Shown in pieces: positions 44,028-53,167 of a stretch of DNA of 64,000 nt (positions are counted from its first letter, which is position 1; each line of letters begins with the position of its first letter). The notes under the pieces are model-generated. The model did not search any database and was not told where the DNA came from. It saw nothing but the letters and a program-made list of their open reading frames with translations. The DNA lies in contig CP001673.1 in NCBI GenBank assembly GCA_000023725.1, positions 1,932,342-1,996,341 of the forward strand, given 5' to 3'. Origin of the DNA: Flavobacteriaceae bacterium 3519-10. Its GTDB lineage: Bacteria > Bacteroidota > Bacteroidia > Flavobacteriales > Weeksellaceae. The position numbers were made by a program, and so were the translations under genes.

Positions 44028-45026
44028 TTACGCCATCGGATGACGGAAACCTGCGCTGTAACTACCCGTTACGTAATGTTCCAGCTGCCGCTCGATGTCT
44101 CCTAAAAGGGAACTCGCGCCAAAGCGGAACAGTTCAGGCGTGAGCCATTCATTCCCTAATTCTTCTTTAATTAAAATTAAATAATCCAGCGCTTGCTTGG
44201 CTTTCTGGATGCCACCAGCGGGTTTGTAGCCGACTTTCACGCCGGTTAATTCGTAATAATCGCGAATGCAGCGGATCATCACCAAACTTACGGCGAGCGT
44301 GGCGTTTACCGACTCTTTTCCGGTGGAGGTTTTAATGAAATCGGATCCCGCGAGCATTGCAACCCAGGATGCTTTCGCTATTTTGGTGAAAGTTGGGATT
44401 TCGCCGGTTGCGAGAATGGTTTTCATGTGCGCATCGCCGCATGCCTGCCGGCAAAGTTTGATTTCGTCGTATAACTCCTTCCATTTTGATTCTAAAACCA
44501 GGTCGCGCGAGATGACGATATCGATTTCCGTTGCACCGGCAGCTACTGATCTTTTAATTTCAGCAATTTTCTCTTCTATGGCATTTTTGCCGGCCGGAAA
44601 ACCAGTGGAAACGGCCGCAATAGGGATTCCGGAACCCTGCAATGCCTCAGCAGCAAAAGGTATCAGGCTATGATAAACGCATACAGCGCCTGTGGTAAGG
44701 TTTGCATCTTCCATCCCTAATTTCATCAGGATATCCTGCCGGACAGGATTTTTGGCTTTTTCGCATAAGCGGATCACGTTACCGCGCGTGTCGTCGCCCG
44801 CAAGCGTGGTAAGATCTATCATTGAAATTGCCTTCAAAAGCCAGGCAGCCTGAAATTCCTTTTTCACGCTGCGTCTGCCGGGAAGCGTGTTCACACGGCG
44901 TTCCACCGCACTGCGGTTTATATTTATTCCATCGAAAAACCGGGTATTGAAGGGTAAACCGCCGTTCCTTTCCTCAACATGCTCCTGTGTAGTTTCTGTA
45001 TGGTTTTTTGCCAGTACTTTAGTCAT
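44028..45026 (-). CDS. deoC: Deoxyribose-phosphate aldolase, eukaryote-like form
   Basis: 332 residues, longer than E. coli DeoC (259) and close to the animal enzyme DERA (318). The Schiff-base Lys is in SDFIKTSTGKE and the proton-relay Lys in VGYKPAGGIQ. The stretches AWLLKAISMIDLTTLAGDDT and GATEIDIVISR match the animal-type subfamily as I remember it. It splits 2-deoxyribose-5-phosphate to glyceraldehyde-3-phosphate and acetaldehyde, the last step of deoxynucleoside breakdown. The downstream ALDH gene could remove the acetaldehyde. Confidence 0.94.
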   Translation of the reverse strand: MTKVLAKNHTETTQEHVEERNGGLPFNTRFFDGININRSAVERRVNTLPGRRSVKKEFQAAWLLKAISMIDLTTLAGDDTRGNVIRLCEKAKNPVRQDILMKLGMEDANLTTGAVCVYHSLIPFAAEALQGSGIPIAAVSTGFPAGKNAIEEKIAEIKRSVAAGATEIDIVISRDLVLESKWKELYDEIKLCRQACGDAHMKTILATGEIPTFTKIAKASWVAMLAGSDFIKTSTGKESVNATLAVSLVMIRCIRDYYELTGVKVGYKPAGGIQKAKQALDYLILIKEELGNEWLTPELFRFGASSLLGDIERQLEHYVTGSYSAGFRHPMA

Positions 45027-45115
45027 AAGACATAAAATTTATTAGTAAAACAATGGATGTAAATTTAGCCAATTATCTTCAATTGAACCGAAAGCTGAGG
45101 GGCTAATCACTCAAA

Positions 45116-45145
45116 CAAAAAAATACACCTCCGCGGAAGTGTACT
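45116..45145 (-). terminator. Terminator after the Lrp-family gene
   Basis: TACACCTCCG (45124-45133) pairs with CGGAAGTGTA (45134-45143) with one G-T pair, followed on minus by seven T. It lies 22 bp past the stop codon. The rest of the 141-bp gap to deoC shows nothing else. Confidence 0.82.
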
Positions 45146-45167
45146 TTTCTTTATGCTTGTCTGTATA

Positions 45168-45638
45168 TTATACTTTAAGTTGGCGGTTGATGCTCTGTTC
45201 CAGCGATATGAAAGTTTCTGTTCTGGTAACACCTTTCAGTTTCTGAAGTTTATTCAGTATTTCCATCAGGTGATCGTTATCGCGGCATAATACCTTTAGA
45301 AAAATGGTGTAATTGCCGGTGGTGTAATGTGCTTCCACTACTTCATTCACTTCTTTCAATGCCTTTACAGCGTCGTGATAATGACTTGGTTGCTCCAGAA
45401 AAACGCCGATATAGGACACCACTTTGTAGCCGATTTTGCGCGGGTTAAGGAAGGAAATAGAATTTTCTATGACGCCAGCCTGCTCTAATTTTTTGATTCG
45501 CTGGTGCACGGCGGTGGTAGAAATACCAACATTTTTCGAAATATGCGCCAGGGAGGTTTTGGCATTGTCCATCAGCATGTAAATTATCTCTTTATCCACA
45601 GAATCTAAGTGATAACTTGAGTTCATTGCACTTTTCAT
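45168..45638 (-). CDS. Lrp/AsnC-family transcriptional regulator
   Basis: 156 residues from the ATG at 45638; the longer frame to 45671 begins at a TTG inside the upstream gene. N-terminal winged helix (LDSVDKEIIYMLMDNAKTSL, ISTTAVHQRIKKLEQAGVIE) with the HTH recognition helix, then the RAM/AsnC ligand-binding domain (YIGVFLEQPSHYHDAVKAL, AHYTTGNYTIFLKVLC). Members form octamers or dimers and respond to amino acids. The target is not evident: the upstream gene encodes an EEP-family protein and deoC follows. Confidence 0.91.
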   Translation of the reverse strand: MKSAMNSSYHLDSVDKEIIYMLMDNAKTSLAHISKNVGISTTAVHQRIKKLEQAGVIENSISFLNPRKIGYKVVSYIGVFLEQPSHYHDAVKALKEVNEVVEAHYTTGNYTIFLKVLCRDNDHLMEILNKLQKLKGVTRTETFISLEQSINRQLKV

Positions 45639-45657
45639 ATATAACTGTTCTATATTT

Positions 45658-46602
45658 TTATCGTTTTTCAAATTCAGTAATTACAGGAAAATGATCGCTG
45701 TATCCCCCAAGATAGCGTGTGCCGGCAAATGTTTTTGCGGGCCTGGCAGCTAATTTCCGATCACGAACCCGTAATTTTTCATAGCTGAAAATTTTTGCGG
45801 TTTTAAATTTTAAGGGAAAACCTGTACGGTAAAATCCGTCAGACAGAATGATTTGGTCAAAAAGCAAGCCATTTGCGCGATGATAGGTTGAAAATTTATT
45901 TGCCGAAAGCAGTTCCCCGAAAGGATTATGCAGCACTTTCATAAAATCTTTATCATAAAGCAACTTCTTTACAGTATCTTCATCCGGATTGGCATTAAAA
46001 TCACCGCAGATGATCACCGCTTCACCGTTTGCGATGTATTCGGTTACCACTTGGTGCAGCTGCTCAAGAATATTTGTGCGTAACGCCTTGTTTACGTCTT
46101 TTTCTCTTTTTGAAGGAAGATGCAGCACAAAAACATTAAGGTTCCGTCCGTCGCAATGAAACCTGCAGTGCAGAATATCGCGCGTTGGGTCAGGTTGCGA
46201 TTCCCCGTCCGTCGTTTGAAAGTTAAAACTTAAGGGTTGCGAAGAGATCAATTGCAACTTTGTCCGGTCGTAAAGCAGCGCAACATCAATTCCTCTCAGG
46301 TCTGACGAACCGTAATGTACAATCTGATGATTTGGGAATGGTGTCAGCGCAAGAAGTTCTTCCAAAGGTTCGCGACCCTGCACTTCGCAAAGCCCTATCA
46401 ATAAAGGCGTTACACCTTCCTGATCTGCAATCAGCTGAAAAACATGTGCAATCTTCGAAAGTTTGATACGGTATTTTCGCTCGTCCCAGTTTCGAAGTCC
46501 AGAGGCACTGGGATCGGTTTTATGTACTGGCGGCGGGTCCGGCATCAGCAAATTCTCTACATTATAAAATGCGATAATTTCTTTCGAACCGTTATTTTCC
46601 AT
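45658..46602 (-). CDS. Endonuclease/exonuclease/phosphatase-family protein
   Basis: 314 residues, no signal peptide. Metal and catalytic residues of the EEP fold are visible: IAFYNVENLLMP (Asn), LIGLCEVQGREPLEELL (Glu), VFVLHLPSKREKD (His), VIICGDFNANPDED (Asp-x-Asn) and GGYSDHFPVITEF (terminal Asp-His). The family includes DNA repair nucleases and phosphodiesterases; the substrate here is unknown. It sits upstream of the Lrp gene, whose chosen start is 20 bp past its stop codon. Confidence 0.88.
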   Translation of the reverse strand: MENNGSKEIIAFYNVENLLMPDPPPVHKTDPSASGLRNWDERKYRIKLSKIAHVFQLIADQEGVTPLLIGLCEVQGREPLEELLALTPFPNHQIVHYGSSDLRGIDVALLYDRTKLQLISSQPLSFNFQTTDGESQPDPTRDILHCRFHCDGRNLNVFVLHLPSKREKDVNKALRTNILEQLHQVVTEYIANGEAVIICGDFNANPDEDTVKKLLYDKDFMKVLHNPFGELLSANKFSTYHRANGLLFDQIILSDGFYRTGFPLKFKTAKIFSYEKLRVRDRKLAARPAKTFAGTRYLGGYSDHFPVITEFEKR

Positions 46603-46664
46603 GTACCAACACCCCTTTATTTTTAGCCATGTAAATTTAGGTAAAATAATTGATTATGAATGCA

Positions 46665-47339
46665 TTATTGTAGAAGGTCCGGCCGCTTCTCGCGCGTGAT
46701 TTTAACGGCTTCATCATGGAGCCAGTCTTCTATTTTGGCGAAGTTGCCGCTAAGCAAAATCTCAGGTACCTGCAAACCTTTATAATTTGCCGGCCGCGTA
46801 TATACAGGCGGTGAGAGCAGGTTATCCTGAAAACTGTCAGTAAGCGCACTTTGTTCGTCATTCAGTACACCGGGCAGCAAGCGGATTACAGAATCTGCCA
46901 GCACGCAGGCCGCCAGTTCGCCGCCGGTGAGCACATAATCGCCGATTGAAATTTCTTTGGTAATGTGCATTTCGCGCACCCTGTGATCAATCCCTTTATA
47001 ATGGCCGCACAGCAAAATAAGATTTTTGCGGGTAGAAAGTGTATTGGCTGTTTTTTGATTTAAGGTTTCGCCATCTGGCGTCAGATAAATCACCTCATCG
47101 TAATCACGCTGCATTTTAAGGTCTGAAATACACTGATCCAAAGGTTCCACCATCATTACCATTCCGGCAGAGCCTCCATAAGGCGCATCATCGATCTGGC
47201 GCTGTTTGCCGAGGCCATAATTGCGCAGATGATGGAAATGAATTTCGGCCAGACCCTTATCAACGGCTCTTTTTAGGATAGAAGTTTTGAACGGACTCTC
47301 CATGAGCTCCGGTAAAACGCTTATGATGTCAATTCTCAT
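46665..47339 (-). CDS. trmD: tRNA (guanine-37-N1)-methyltransferase
   Basis: 224 residues from the ATG at 47339 ([13 protein letters not shown]), which overlaps the NDH-2 stop codon in an ATGA arrangement (47336-47339); the longer frame to 47411 lies inside the NDH-2 gene. The SPOUT knot is present: [38 protein letters not shown]. It methylates G37 next to the anticodon and prevents +1 frameshifting. Usually near rpsP/rimM, but here it is about 12 kb away and coupled to an NADH dehydrogenase gene instead. Confidence 0.96.
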   Translation of the reverse strand: MRIDIISVLPELMESPFKTSILKRAVDKGLAEIHFHHLRNYGLGKQRQIDDAPYGGSAGMVMMVEPLDQCISDLKMQRDYDEVIYLTPDGETLNQKTANTLSTRKNLILLCGHYKGIDHRVREMHITKEISIGDYVLTGGELAACVLADSVIRLLPGVLNDEQSALTDSFQDNLLSPPVYTRPANYKGLQVPEILLSGNFAKIEDWLHDEAVKITREKRPDLLQ

Positions 47340-48598
47340 TGCTCGGTTCGGTTCTTTTTGTTTGGGATAATAATCAGACGCAGCGAAGAATCTTTGTTGA
47401 GGTAACTCCACATCCAGTTAAAGAAAATGGCCACTTTATTCCGTACGGACAGGATCAGCATCAGATGTAAAAACATCCAGAAATACCAGGCCAAAAAACC
47501 CTGAAATTTCAAGTTCGGAAGATCCACAACTGCGCGGTGCTTACCGATTGTTGCCATGCTTCCCTGATCTGTATATTCGTATTCTACCCAATCTTTTTCA
47601 TTCTTCTTAAGGAAATTCTTACCTACATTCTTACCCTGATTGATCGCCACATTTGCCACCTGAGGATGCGCTAGCGGATATTTAGGCGTTTCCATATAGG
47701 CGATATCGCCGATCGCGAAAATATTATCATAACCTAAAACACGATTGAAACGGTCGGTTCTGTATCGGTTGCGGACCATTATTTCGGGATTCAAACCATC
47801 GATAATATTACCGGTTACGCCGGCAGCCCAGATTACGTTATTGGAAGCAATGGTTTTACCGCTCTGCATGTACACTTTATCGCCGTCGTAATCTACCACC
47901 ATTTCTGCGCTGAGAAAATCCACACCCAGCTCTTTCAGATACTGTTCAGACATTTTCTGCGATTCTTCACTCATCGTACTCAGCGAAGTTGGCGTAGAAC
48001 TAATTAATATAATATTGAGGTTCTTAAAATTCATGTGCGGATAATCACGCGGCAGAATTTCCCGCTTCATTTCCGCAAAGGCTCCCGCGAGTTCAACACC
48101 CGTCGGTCCGCTGCCCACAATAACAATGTTCCAGTTTCCGTCGTCGCTGCGCTGTTTTTCAATAATCAGCTTTTCGAATGTGAGAAGCACGTGGTTTCGG
48201 ATCGCGATGGCTTCCTGCGTATTTTTCATACCGAAAGTGAGTGATTCCATCTTGTTATTGCCGAAGAAATTGGTTTTGCAGCCGGTAGCGATTACCAGTT
48301 TATCGTATTTGATTTCGTAGTCGTGGGTGACAATTTTGTTCTGCTCAGGCACTATTTTTTCCACTTCGATCATCCGGTACTGAATGTTCCGCGAGCGCTG
48401 GAAAATTTTCCGGAAAGGGAAAGAAATATTACTTGGCTCGATACGTCCGCACGCAACCTGATAGAAAAGTGGCTGAAACATGTGATGATTAACTTTATCA
48501 ATCACAATCACTTTTTTGTTTTTATTATTGAGCATTTTAGCCAGGTGCAGACCGGCAAAACCTCCGCCAATAATTACTATTTTTTCCCTGCTTTCCAT
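47336..48598 (-). CDS. Type II NADH dehydrogenase
   Basis: 420-residue FAD-dependent oxidoreductase. Two Rossmann motifs: [15 protein letters not shown] (FAD, N-terminus) and [18 protein letters not shown] (NADH). [10 protein letters not shown] and [11 protein letters not shown] close the FAD site. The C-terminal hydrophobic helix ([18 protein letters not shown]) anchors it to the cytoplasmic membrane, where it passes electrons from NADH to menaquinone without pumping. TAAATTTG ends 4 bp before the ATG. Its stop codon overlaps the trmD start, which suggests coupling. Confidence 0.93.
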   Translation of the reverse strand: MESREKIVIIGGGFAGLHLAKMLNNKNKKVIVIDKVNHHMFQPLFYQVACGRIEPSNISFPFRKIFQRSRNIQYRMIEVEKIVPEQNKIVTHDYEIKYDKLVIATGCKTNFFGNNKMESLTFGMKNTQEAIAIRNHVLLTFEKLIIEKQRSDDGNWNIVIVGSGPTGVELAGAFAEMKREILPRDYPHMNFKNLNIILISSTPTSLSTMSEESQKMSEQYLKELGVDFLSAEMVVDYDGDKVYMQSGKTIASNNVIWAAGVTGNIIDGLNPEIMVRNRYRTDRFNRVLGYDNIFAIGDIAYMETPKYPLAHPQVANVAINQGKNVGKNFLKKNEKDWVEYEYTDQGSMATIGKHRAVVDLPNLKFQGFLAWYFWMFLHLMLILSVRNKVAIFFNWMWSYLNKDSSLRLIIIPNKKNRTEQ

Positions 48599-48602
48599 AA
48601 GA

Positions 48603-48610
48603 CAAATTTA
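48603..48610 (-). promoter_or_regulatory. -7 element adjoining the NDH-2 start codon
   Basis: TAAATTTG on minus, separated from ATG (48598) by TCTT. Predicts a leaderless transcript. Confidence 0.5.
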
Positions 48611-48646
48611 AGAATTTATTTGGGCCAAAATCCGGACCAATACATA

Positions 48647-48677
48647 ATAAAAAATCCCTGAATGTCAGGGATTTTGG
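48647..48677 (-). terminator. Terminator after the T9SS-domain gene
   Basis: AAAATCCCTGA (48651-48661) pairs perfectly with TCAGGGATTTT (48665-48675), loop ATG, with T-rich sequence on minus. It separates the T9SS gene from the NDH-2 promoter. Confidence 0.9.
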
Positions 48678-48679
48678 TA

Positions 48680-49033
48680 TTATTGTTTTACGATCTGCGT
48701 AACTTTCTGTGTATTGTCACTCATCGTGTACCTCATCAGATACTTCCCCGGCCGCAGCCTGTCGAGCCTTATTTCACCTGAGTTCATATTCACCGCGTAT
48801 TCTGCAACCTGAACACCCAATATCGAATAAAAAGTAACTGATTTTATTTTAACGGAACTGTCCTTCGACTTTACGACGATGAAATCGCGGGCGGGGTTAG
48901 GATATGCAACGATCACTCCATCATCAGATTTCTGTGAAGCAGCAAATGGCTCCCGGTTAACAGACTGTGCGGAAACTTCCGAAAACGCTGTTAAACTGCC
49001 GATTAGCATAATAAAAAATAGTAATTTTTTCAC
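48680..49033 (-). CDS. Small T9SS sorting-domain protein
   Basis: 117 residues from a GTG at 49033. The frame stays open to a GTG at 49066, but a strong promoter (TACATTTG at 49066-49073 with TTG 19 bp further up) overlaps that codon, so the start must be the inner one. It begins KKLLFFIMLIGSLTAFSEVS, a signal peptide, followed by about 20 residues and then a type A T9SS C-terminal sorting domain: VAYPNPARDFIVV, SILGVQVAEY, LRPGKYLMRYT. There is almost no passenger, so it may be a free sorting domain or a very small surface protein. Confidence 0.83.
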   Translation of the reverse strand: MKKLLFFIMLIGSLTAFSEVSAQSVNREPFAASQKSDDGVIVAYPNPARDFIVVKSKDSSVKIKSVTFYSILGVQVAEYAVNMNSGEIRLDRLRPGKYLMRYTMSDNTQKVTQIVKQ

Positions 49034-49065
49034 CGTATAAAACTTTATATTTTTAAATATCCTCA

Positions 49066-49096
49066 CAAATGTAAGAAATTGAAATTTATATACAAT
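49066..49096 (-). promoter_or_regulatory. Promoter of the T9SS-domain gene
   Basis: -33 ATTG (49093-49096), spacer 19 bp, -7 TACATTTG (49066-49073) on minus; a close match to the Bacteroidota primary-sigma consensus. Predicted start near 49061, giving a leader of about 27 nt to the GTG at 49033. Confidence 0.7.
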
Positions 49097-49118
49097 AGTT
49101 TTTTAATAAAACTATATT

Positions 49119-49126
49119 TAAATTTG
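49119..49126 (+). promoter_or_regulatory. Putative hemB -7 element
   Basis: TAAATTTG on plus, 34 bp upstream of the hemB ATG; no strong -33. Divergent with the T9SS promoter. Confidence 0.45.
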
Positions 49127-49136
49127 CAGCGATTAA

Positions 49137-50153
<1,017 letters not shown>

Positions 50154-50171
50154 GTTGGCCTGATTTCACAA

Positions 50172-50206
50172 AAAAAAAGAGTCCTTTTGGGGACTCTTTT
50201 TCTATT
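50172..50206. terminator. Terminator between hemB and the TM2 gene
   Basis: AAAAGAGTCC (50175-50184) pairs perfectly with GGACTCTTTT (50191-50200) around TTTTGG, flanked by A-run and T-run, so it works in both directions for the convergent genes. Confidence 0.92.
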
Positions 50207-50210
50207 TATA

Positions 50211-50501
50211 TTAAAACCAAGCTTTCTTGTTCTGCACATAAGTTCGGTCGAAATGTTCGTCGCTCATGGTGAGGTAAATAATTCCTTCAATCAAAGGGAT
50301 AATTGTCGCGATACCACAGGTTACGATATTCAGTACGATCTGAATAATTCCTTCATTGATGTATCCAAGAAAAAATTTGTTTGCGCCGAAAGCGCCTAAA
50401 AGAATACCTAAAAGCCCTGCCGCGAGTTTCTTTTCAGAGCGGTAACTGTTGAATTGTGGATTTTGCTGCGATCCCGGATTATTGTAGCCGTACGTTTCCA
50501 T
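50211..50501 (-). CDS. TM2-domain protein
   Basis: 96 residues: Gln/Asn-rich polar start (YGYNNPGSQQNPQFNSY), then the TM2 domain KKLAAGLLGILLGAFGANKF and GYINEGIIQIVLNIVTCGIA, two membrane helices with the conserved GAFGANKFFLG turn. The family is widespread in bacteria and animals with unclear function, usually small inner-membrane proteins. It converges with hemB, sharing a bidirectional terminator. No relation to the neighbours is apparent. Confidence 0.85.
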   Translation of the reverse strand: METYGYNNPGSQQNPQFNSYRSEKKLAAGLLGILLGAFGANKFFLGYINEGIIQIVLNIVTCGIATIIPLIEGIIYLTMSDEHFDRTYVQNKKAWF

Positions 50502-50559
50502 TTTTTTGGTTTTTTAATGTTTAGAAATCAGTCGGGTACACAGCTAAAAAGTTACACGG

Positions 50560-51069
50560 TTAAATTCTGCCCAGAAAAAAAAGTCCGTAGCATTTTTGGT
50601 TCTCCTCGAGTCCTAAAAATTCATCGAGATGTTTAATAATTCCGGGGCTGCTCCAGTACGCGCCTACATTATAAGCAGATGCCGTAAGATACATATTCTG
50701 CACGGCCATGGCTGTGGCGGCAATTTCTTCCCATTCGGGAACCAAACCGCTGAAGTTTACCGAAATCGCAATGATTGCATTTGCCTTCGAAGCTTTTTCT
50801 GAAATACTTGCATGCTTTTTCTCAAGAAAAACCTCAGGACGTGTTGTGTCACGATATATTTCGGCCATTTTATTCCCAAGATCTGCCTTTTCCTGCCCCT
50901 TGAAGACCTTAAAACGCCACGGTTTTGTCTTCTTATGATTGGGTGCAAAATTCGCTGAGCTCAGTATTTCTGTTAAAACGCTTTCTTCAATTTCCTCATC
51001 TGTATAATCTTTCGGGAAAGTACTTCTGCGGTTTTCTATAATTTCTTTTAGTATTGCTGCTTTTTCCAT
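50560..51069 (-). CDS. Nitroreductase-family protein
   Basis: 169 residues, short for the family. It begins with the typical EIIENRRSTFPKDYTDEEIE region (FMN phosphate-binding RRS), followed by ILSSANFAPNHKKTKPWRFK, the usual A-P-x-x-x-x-x-PW motif, and an end with GAYWSSPGI and LGLEENQKCYGLFFLG. It probably binds FMN and uses NAD(P)H to reduce nitro compounds, quinones or similar. The protein is near to YdjA-like small nitroreductases. It is 20 bp downstream of the GreA-like gene on the same strand. Confidence 0.9.
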   Translation of the reverse strand: MEKAAILKEIIENRRSTFPKDYTDEEIEESVLTEILSSANFAPNHKKTKPWRFKVFKGQEKADLGNKMAEIYRDTTRPEVFLEKKHASISEKASKANAIIAISVNFSGLVPEWEEIAATAMAVQNMYLTASAYNVGAYWSSPGIIKHLDEFLGLEENQKCYGLFFLGRI

Positions 51070-51088
51070 TTTAAAATTTTTGTTCAGG

Positions 51089-51538
51089 TTACATTACACT
51101 TTCGATCGTCTGGCTGATATTATTAAGGACAAACGAATCGCCTGCCTGCTTCCCGAACATAGTTTTTGCCATTGGGCTCTCCTCTGAAATCGCGTAGAAA
51201 CGGTCGCCTTCAAAAAAAAACTCGCCAAGCGATACCGAAATATAGAACCGCGCCTTATTGGTGAAAACCACCGATCCGATCTGAACCCTTTCTGTAGGCG
51301 AATTAAGTACTTTCGTCATGTTGCGCTGCATATCGTTCAGCGCGCCCAACTGTCTTTGCATGCGGTATATTTCTTCCTGAATTTCTTCACGGATTGAATC
51401 GTATTTCGGTGTTTTTTTGATGTCGCGGCTCGCATCCAAAGTAAACTCAAGGAATTTCTCCAATTTTTGAATTTTCTCTGAAATAACTCCGAGCACAAAG
51501 GTGCGTACATCACTTTTTAAAACCGTATTGCTGCGCAT
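51089..51538 (-). CDS. GreA/GreB-like protein
   Basis: 149 residues. An N-terminal helical hairpin (about 15-80: ISEKIQKLEKFLEFTLDASR, EEIYRMQRQLGALNDMQ) resembles the Gre coiled coil but lacks the acidic DxxE-type tip of true transcript-cleavage factors as far as I can see. The C-terminal part (VQIGSVVFTNKARFYISVSL to ESPMAKTMFGKQAGDSFVL) matches the Gre FKBP-like domain with SPMAKTMFGKQAGD corresponding to SPIGRALLGKKVGD. It could bind RNA polymerase as a Gre/Rnk-like regulator. It starts 63 bp after rlmB. Confidence 0.8.
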   Translation of the reverse strand: MRSNTVLKSDVRTFVLGVISEKIQKLEKFLEFTLDASRDIKKTPKYDSIREEIQEEIYRMQRQLGALNDMQRNMTKVLNSPTERVQIGSVVFTNKARFYISVSLGEFFFEGDRFYAISEESPMAKTMFGKQAGDSFVLNNISQTIESVM

Positions 51539-51601
51539 AAACTTCTTTTTTTATTAAAGATAAAAAATCTTCTTAATTAAGAATTGTTTGGGCTGCAAAG
51601 G

Positions 51602-52399
51602 TTATACCGGCGTACTGAGTTTCTGTCGAACCGCTTCGTACAGGATGGCGCCGCATGCAACAGATACATTCAGCGACTGTGTTTTACCTTCTATCGGAAG
51701 CTTGATTTTTTCATCTGAATGGTGAAGCACTTCTTTGGAAATCCCGGTTTCTTCGTTACCCATCACAATTGCACACGGTTGCGTAAAATCTACATCATAA
51801 ATGAGTTTCTGCGCTTTTTCTGAAGCTGAAAACACCTGTAAACCTGACTGCTGGAGGAAATCCACCGCATGCGCCAGATTTTTTTCCTTACAGATCCGCA
51901 GGTTATAAATTGCGCCGGCAGAAGTTTTGATGGCGTCTGAATTGATCGGTGCGGCTCCTTTTTCAGGCAAAATTATAGCGTGAACCCCCACACATTCCGC
52001 AGTGCGGCAAATGGCGCCGAAATTTCTTACGTCTGTGAGGCGGTCTAAAATGAGGAGAAACGGCGTCTTGCCTTCCTCAAAAAGTTGTGGCAAAACATCC
52101 TGAATGCTTTCAAACGGAACATCCGAAATAAATGCCACCACACCCTGGTGATTCTTCCTCGTAAAACGGTTCAGTTTTTCGATCGGGACGTAGTTTGGCC
52201 GGATGTTATGTTTGGAGAGAAGTGTCTTAAGTTCATAGTAAATATCTCCCTGCAAAGCGTTCTGCATGAAAATCTTATCAATTGTCTTTCCTGCTTCTAT
52301 CGCTTCTATCACGGGTCTGAGGCCAAAAATAAAGTCGTCTTTCTTGTTTGGTTCGGCCTGGCCAGACTCAGGTTTGTGGGAATGTTGAGAATCTTTCAA
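51602..52399 (-). CDS. rlmB: 23S rRNA G2251 2'-O-methyltransferase
   Basis: 265 residues with a TTG start at 52399 (no in-frame ATG upstream). After a polar N-terminus, a substrate-binding domain FIFGLRPVIEAIEAGKTIDK leads to the SpoU/TrmH knot with FLLILDRLTDVRNFGAICRT (motif 1), AIVMGNEETGIS (motif 2) and LPIEGKTQSLNVSVACGAIL (motif 3). It modifies the peptidyl-transferase centre. The assignment to RlmB rather than other TrmH-type enzymes rests on length and the N-terminal domain. Sits between the DinB-like and GreA-like genes. Confidence 0.92.
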   Translation of the reverse strand: MKDSQHSHKPESGQAEPNKKDDFIFGLRPVIEAIEAGKTIDKIFMQNALQGDIYYELKTLLSKHNIRPNYVPIEKLNRFTRKNHQGVVAFISDVPFESIQDVLPQLFEEGKTPFLLILDRLTDVRNFGAICRTAECVGVHAIILPEKGAAPINSDAIKTSAGAIYNLRICKEKNLAHAVDFLQQSGLQVFSASEKAQKLIYDVDFTQPCAIVMGNEETGISKEVLHHSDEKIKLPIEGKTQSLNVSVACGAILYEAVRQKLSTPV

Positions 52400-52447
52400 A
52401 ATGAATTGTTTTATTTTAAAATCTATATGATTGTTCGTGGAGTTTGC

Positions 52448-52918
52448 CTAAAAAGTTTCGCCGATCAGAGCCCTTTTCTGTGCCATCGCATAGCCAAAAT
52501 GCAGGGATTCATGCATGTTGTTGAAGATAATGGCATCCTGGATGTTCTTTAAATCGAGTCCAAAACTTGTTGTGTACGGCGTATAATCTGCAAAGAAATC
52601 GGCGTCATAATCCTTCATCAGGATCTTCGAAGTTTCAGTGAGCAGAAATGCAAGGTCATCCACTTCAGACTGCTCAACATTAAGGTTCGGAAGCGTACCT
52701 TTTTTATACGTTTCGATCCAGTATTTATCGATTCTGAAGGGGTTACCGCTGAGATAGTAGCACAGCAGCTGCTGCGTGGCCACGGTATGCGCAATATTCC
52801 AGTAAATATTATTGTTGAAACCATCGGGGATCAACATTAAATCCTTTGGTGAAGTATTCTGCAGTATATCAAGAAGGTTTTTCCGGACCTGACGGTGCGC
52901 CTGAAAATGATAATTCAT
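52448..52918 (-). CDS. DinB-family protein
   Basis: 156 residues, a four-helix bundle of DinB/YfiT type. Conserved His residues in NIYWNIAHTVATQQLLCY and NNMHESLHFGYAM are placed as in metal-binding DinB members. Similar proteins are thiol transferases using bacillithiol or similar, or stress proteins; a precise role is not inferable. A strong promoter (TTTG, 20-bp spacer, TAATTTTG) is just upstream. Last in a minus-strand run but first in its transcript. Confidence 0.82.
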   Translation of the reverse strand: MNYHFQAHRQVRKNLLDILQNTSPKDLMLIPDGFNNNIYWNIAHTVATQQLLCYYLSGNPFRIDKYWIETYKKGTLPNLNVEQSEVDDLAFLLTETSKILMKDYDADFFADYTPYTTSFGLDLKNIQDAIIFNNMHESLHFGYAMAQKRALIGETF

Positions 52919-52938
52919 TGGACTCTGATTTTAACCCA

Positions 52939-52970
52939 CAAAATTAGAGTAATTAACTGAAAACGACAAA
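52939..52970 (-). promoter_or_regulatory. Promoter of the DinB-like gene
   Basis: -33 TTTG (52967-52970), spacer 20 bp, -7 TAATTTTG (52939-52946) on minus. Full consensus match; leader about 15-17 nt to the ATG at 52918. The remaining part of the 249-bp gap up to moxR holds no other feature that I can support. Confidence 0.75.
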
Positions 52971-53167
52971 AATGCATCGTGCCGCGCTATTTAAATTTAA
53001 TATGGAGCTTTCCAGATCATCCGAATTAATAAAATGTATCTAAATAATACGGTTTACCACGGCCCGCTCCTATTTTGGTTTAACAAACTTTAACTTAATC
53101 TTGGCACTAATTGTGTTGACTTGTGAGCTGTTTATTTGGAAATTTACAGCATTAATACAAAAACTAC

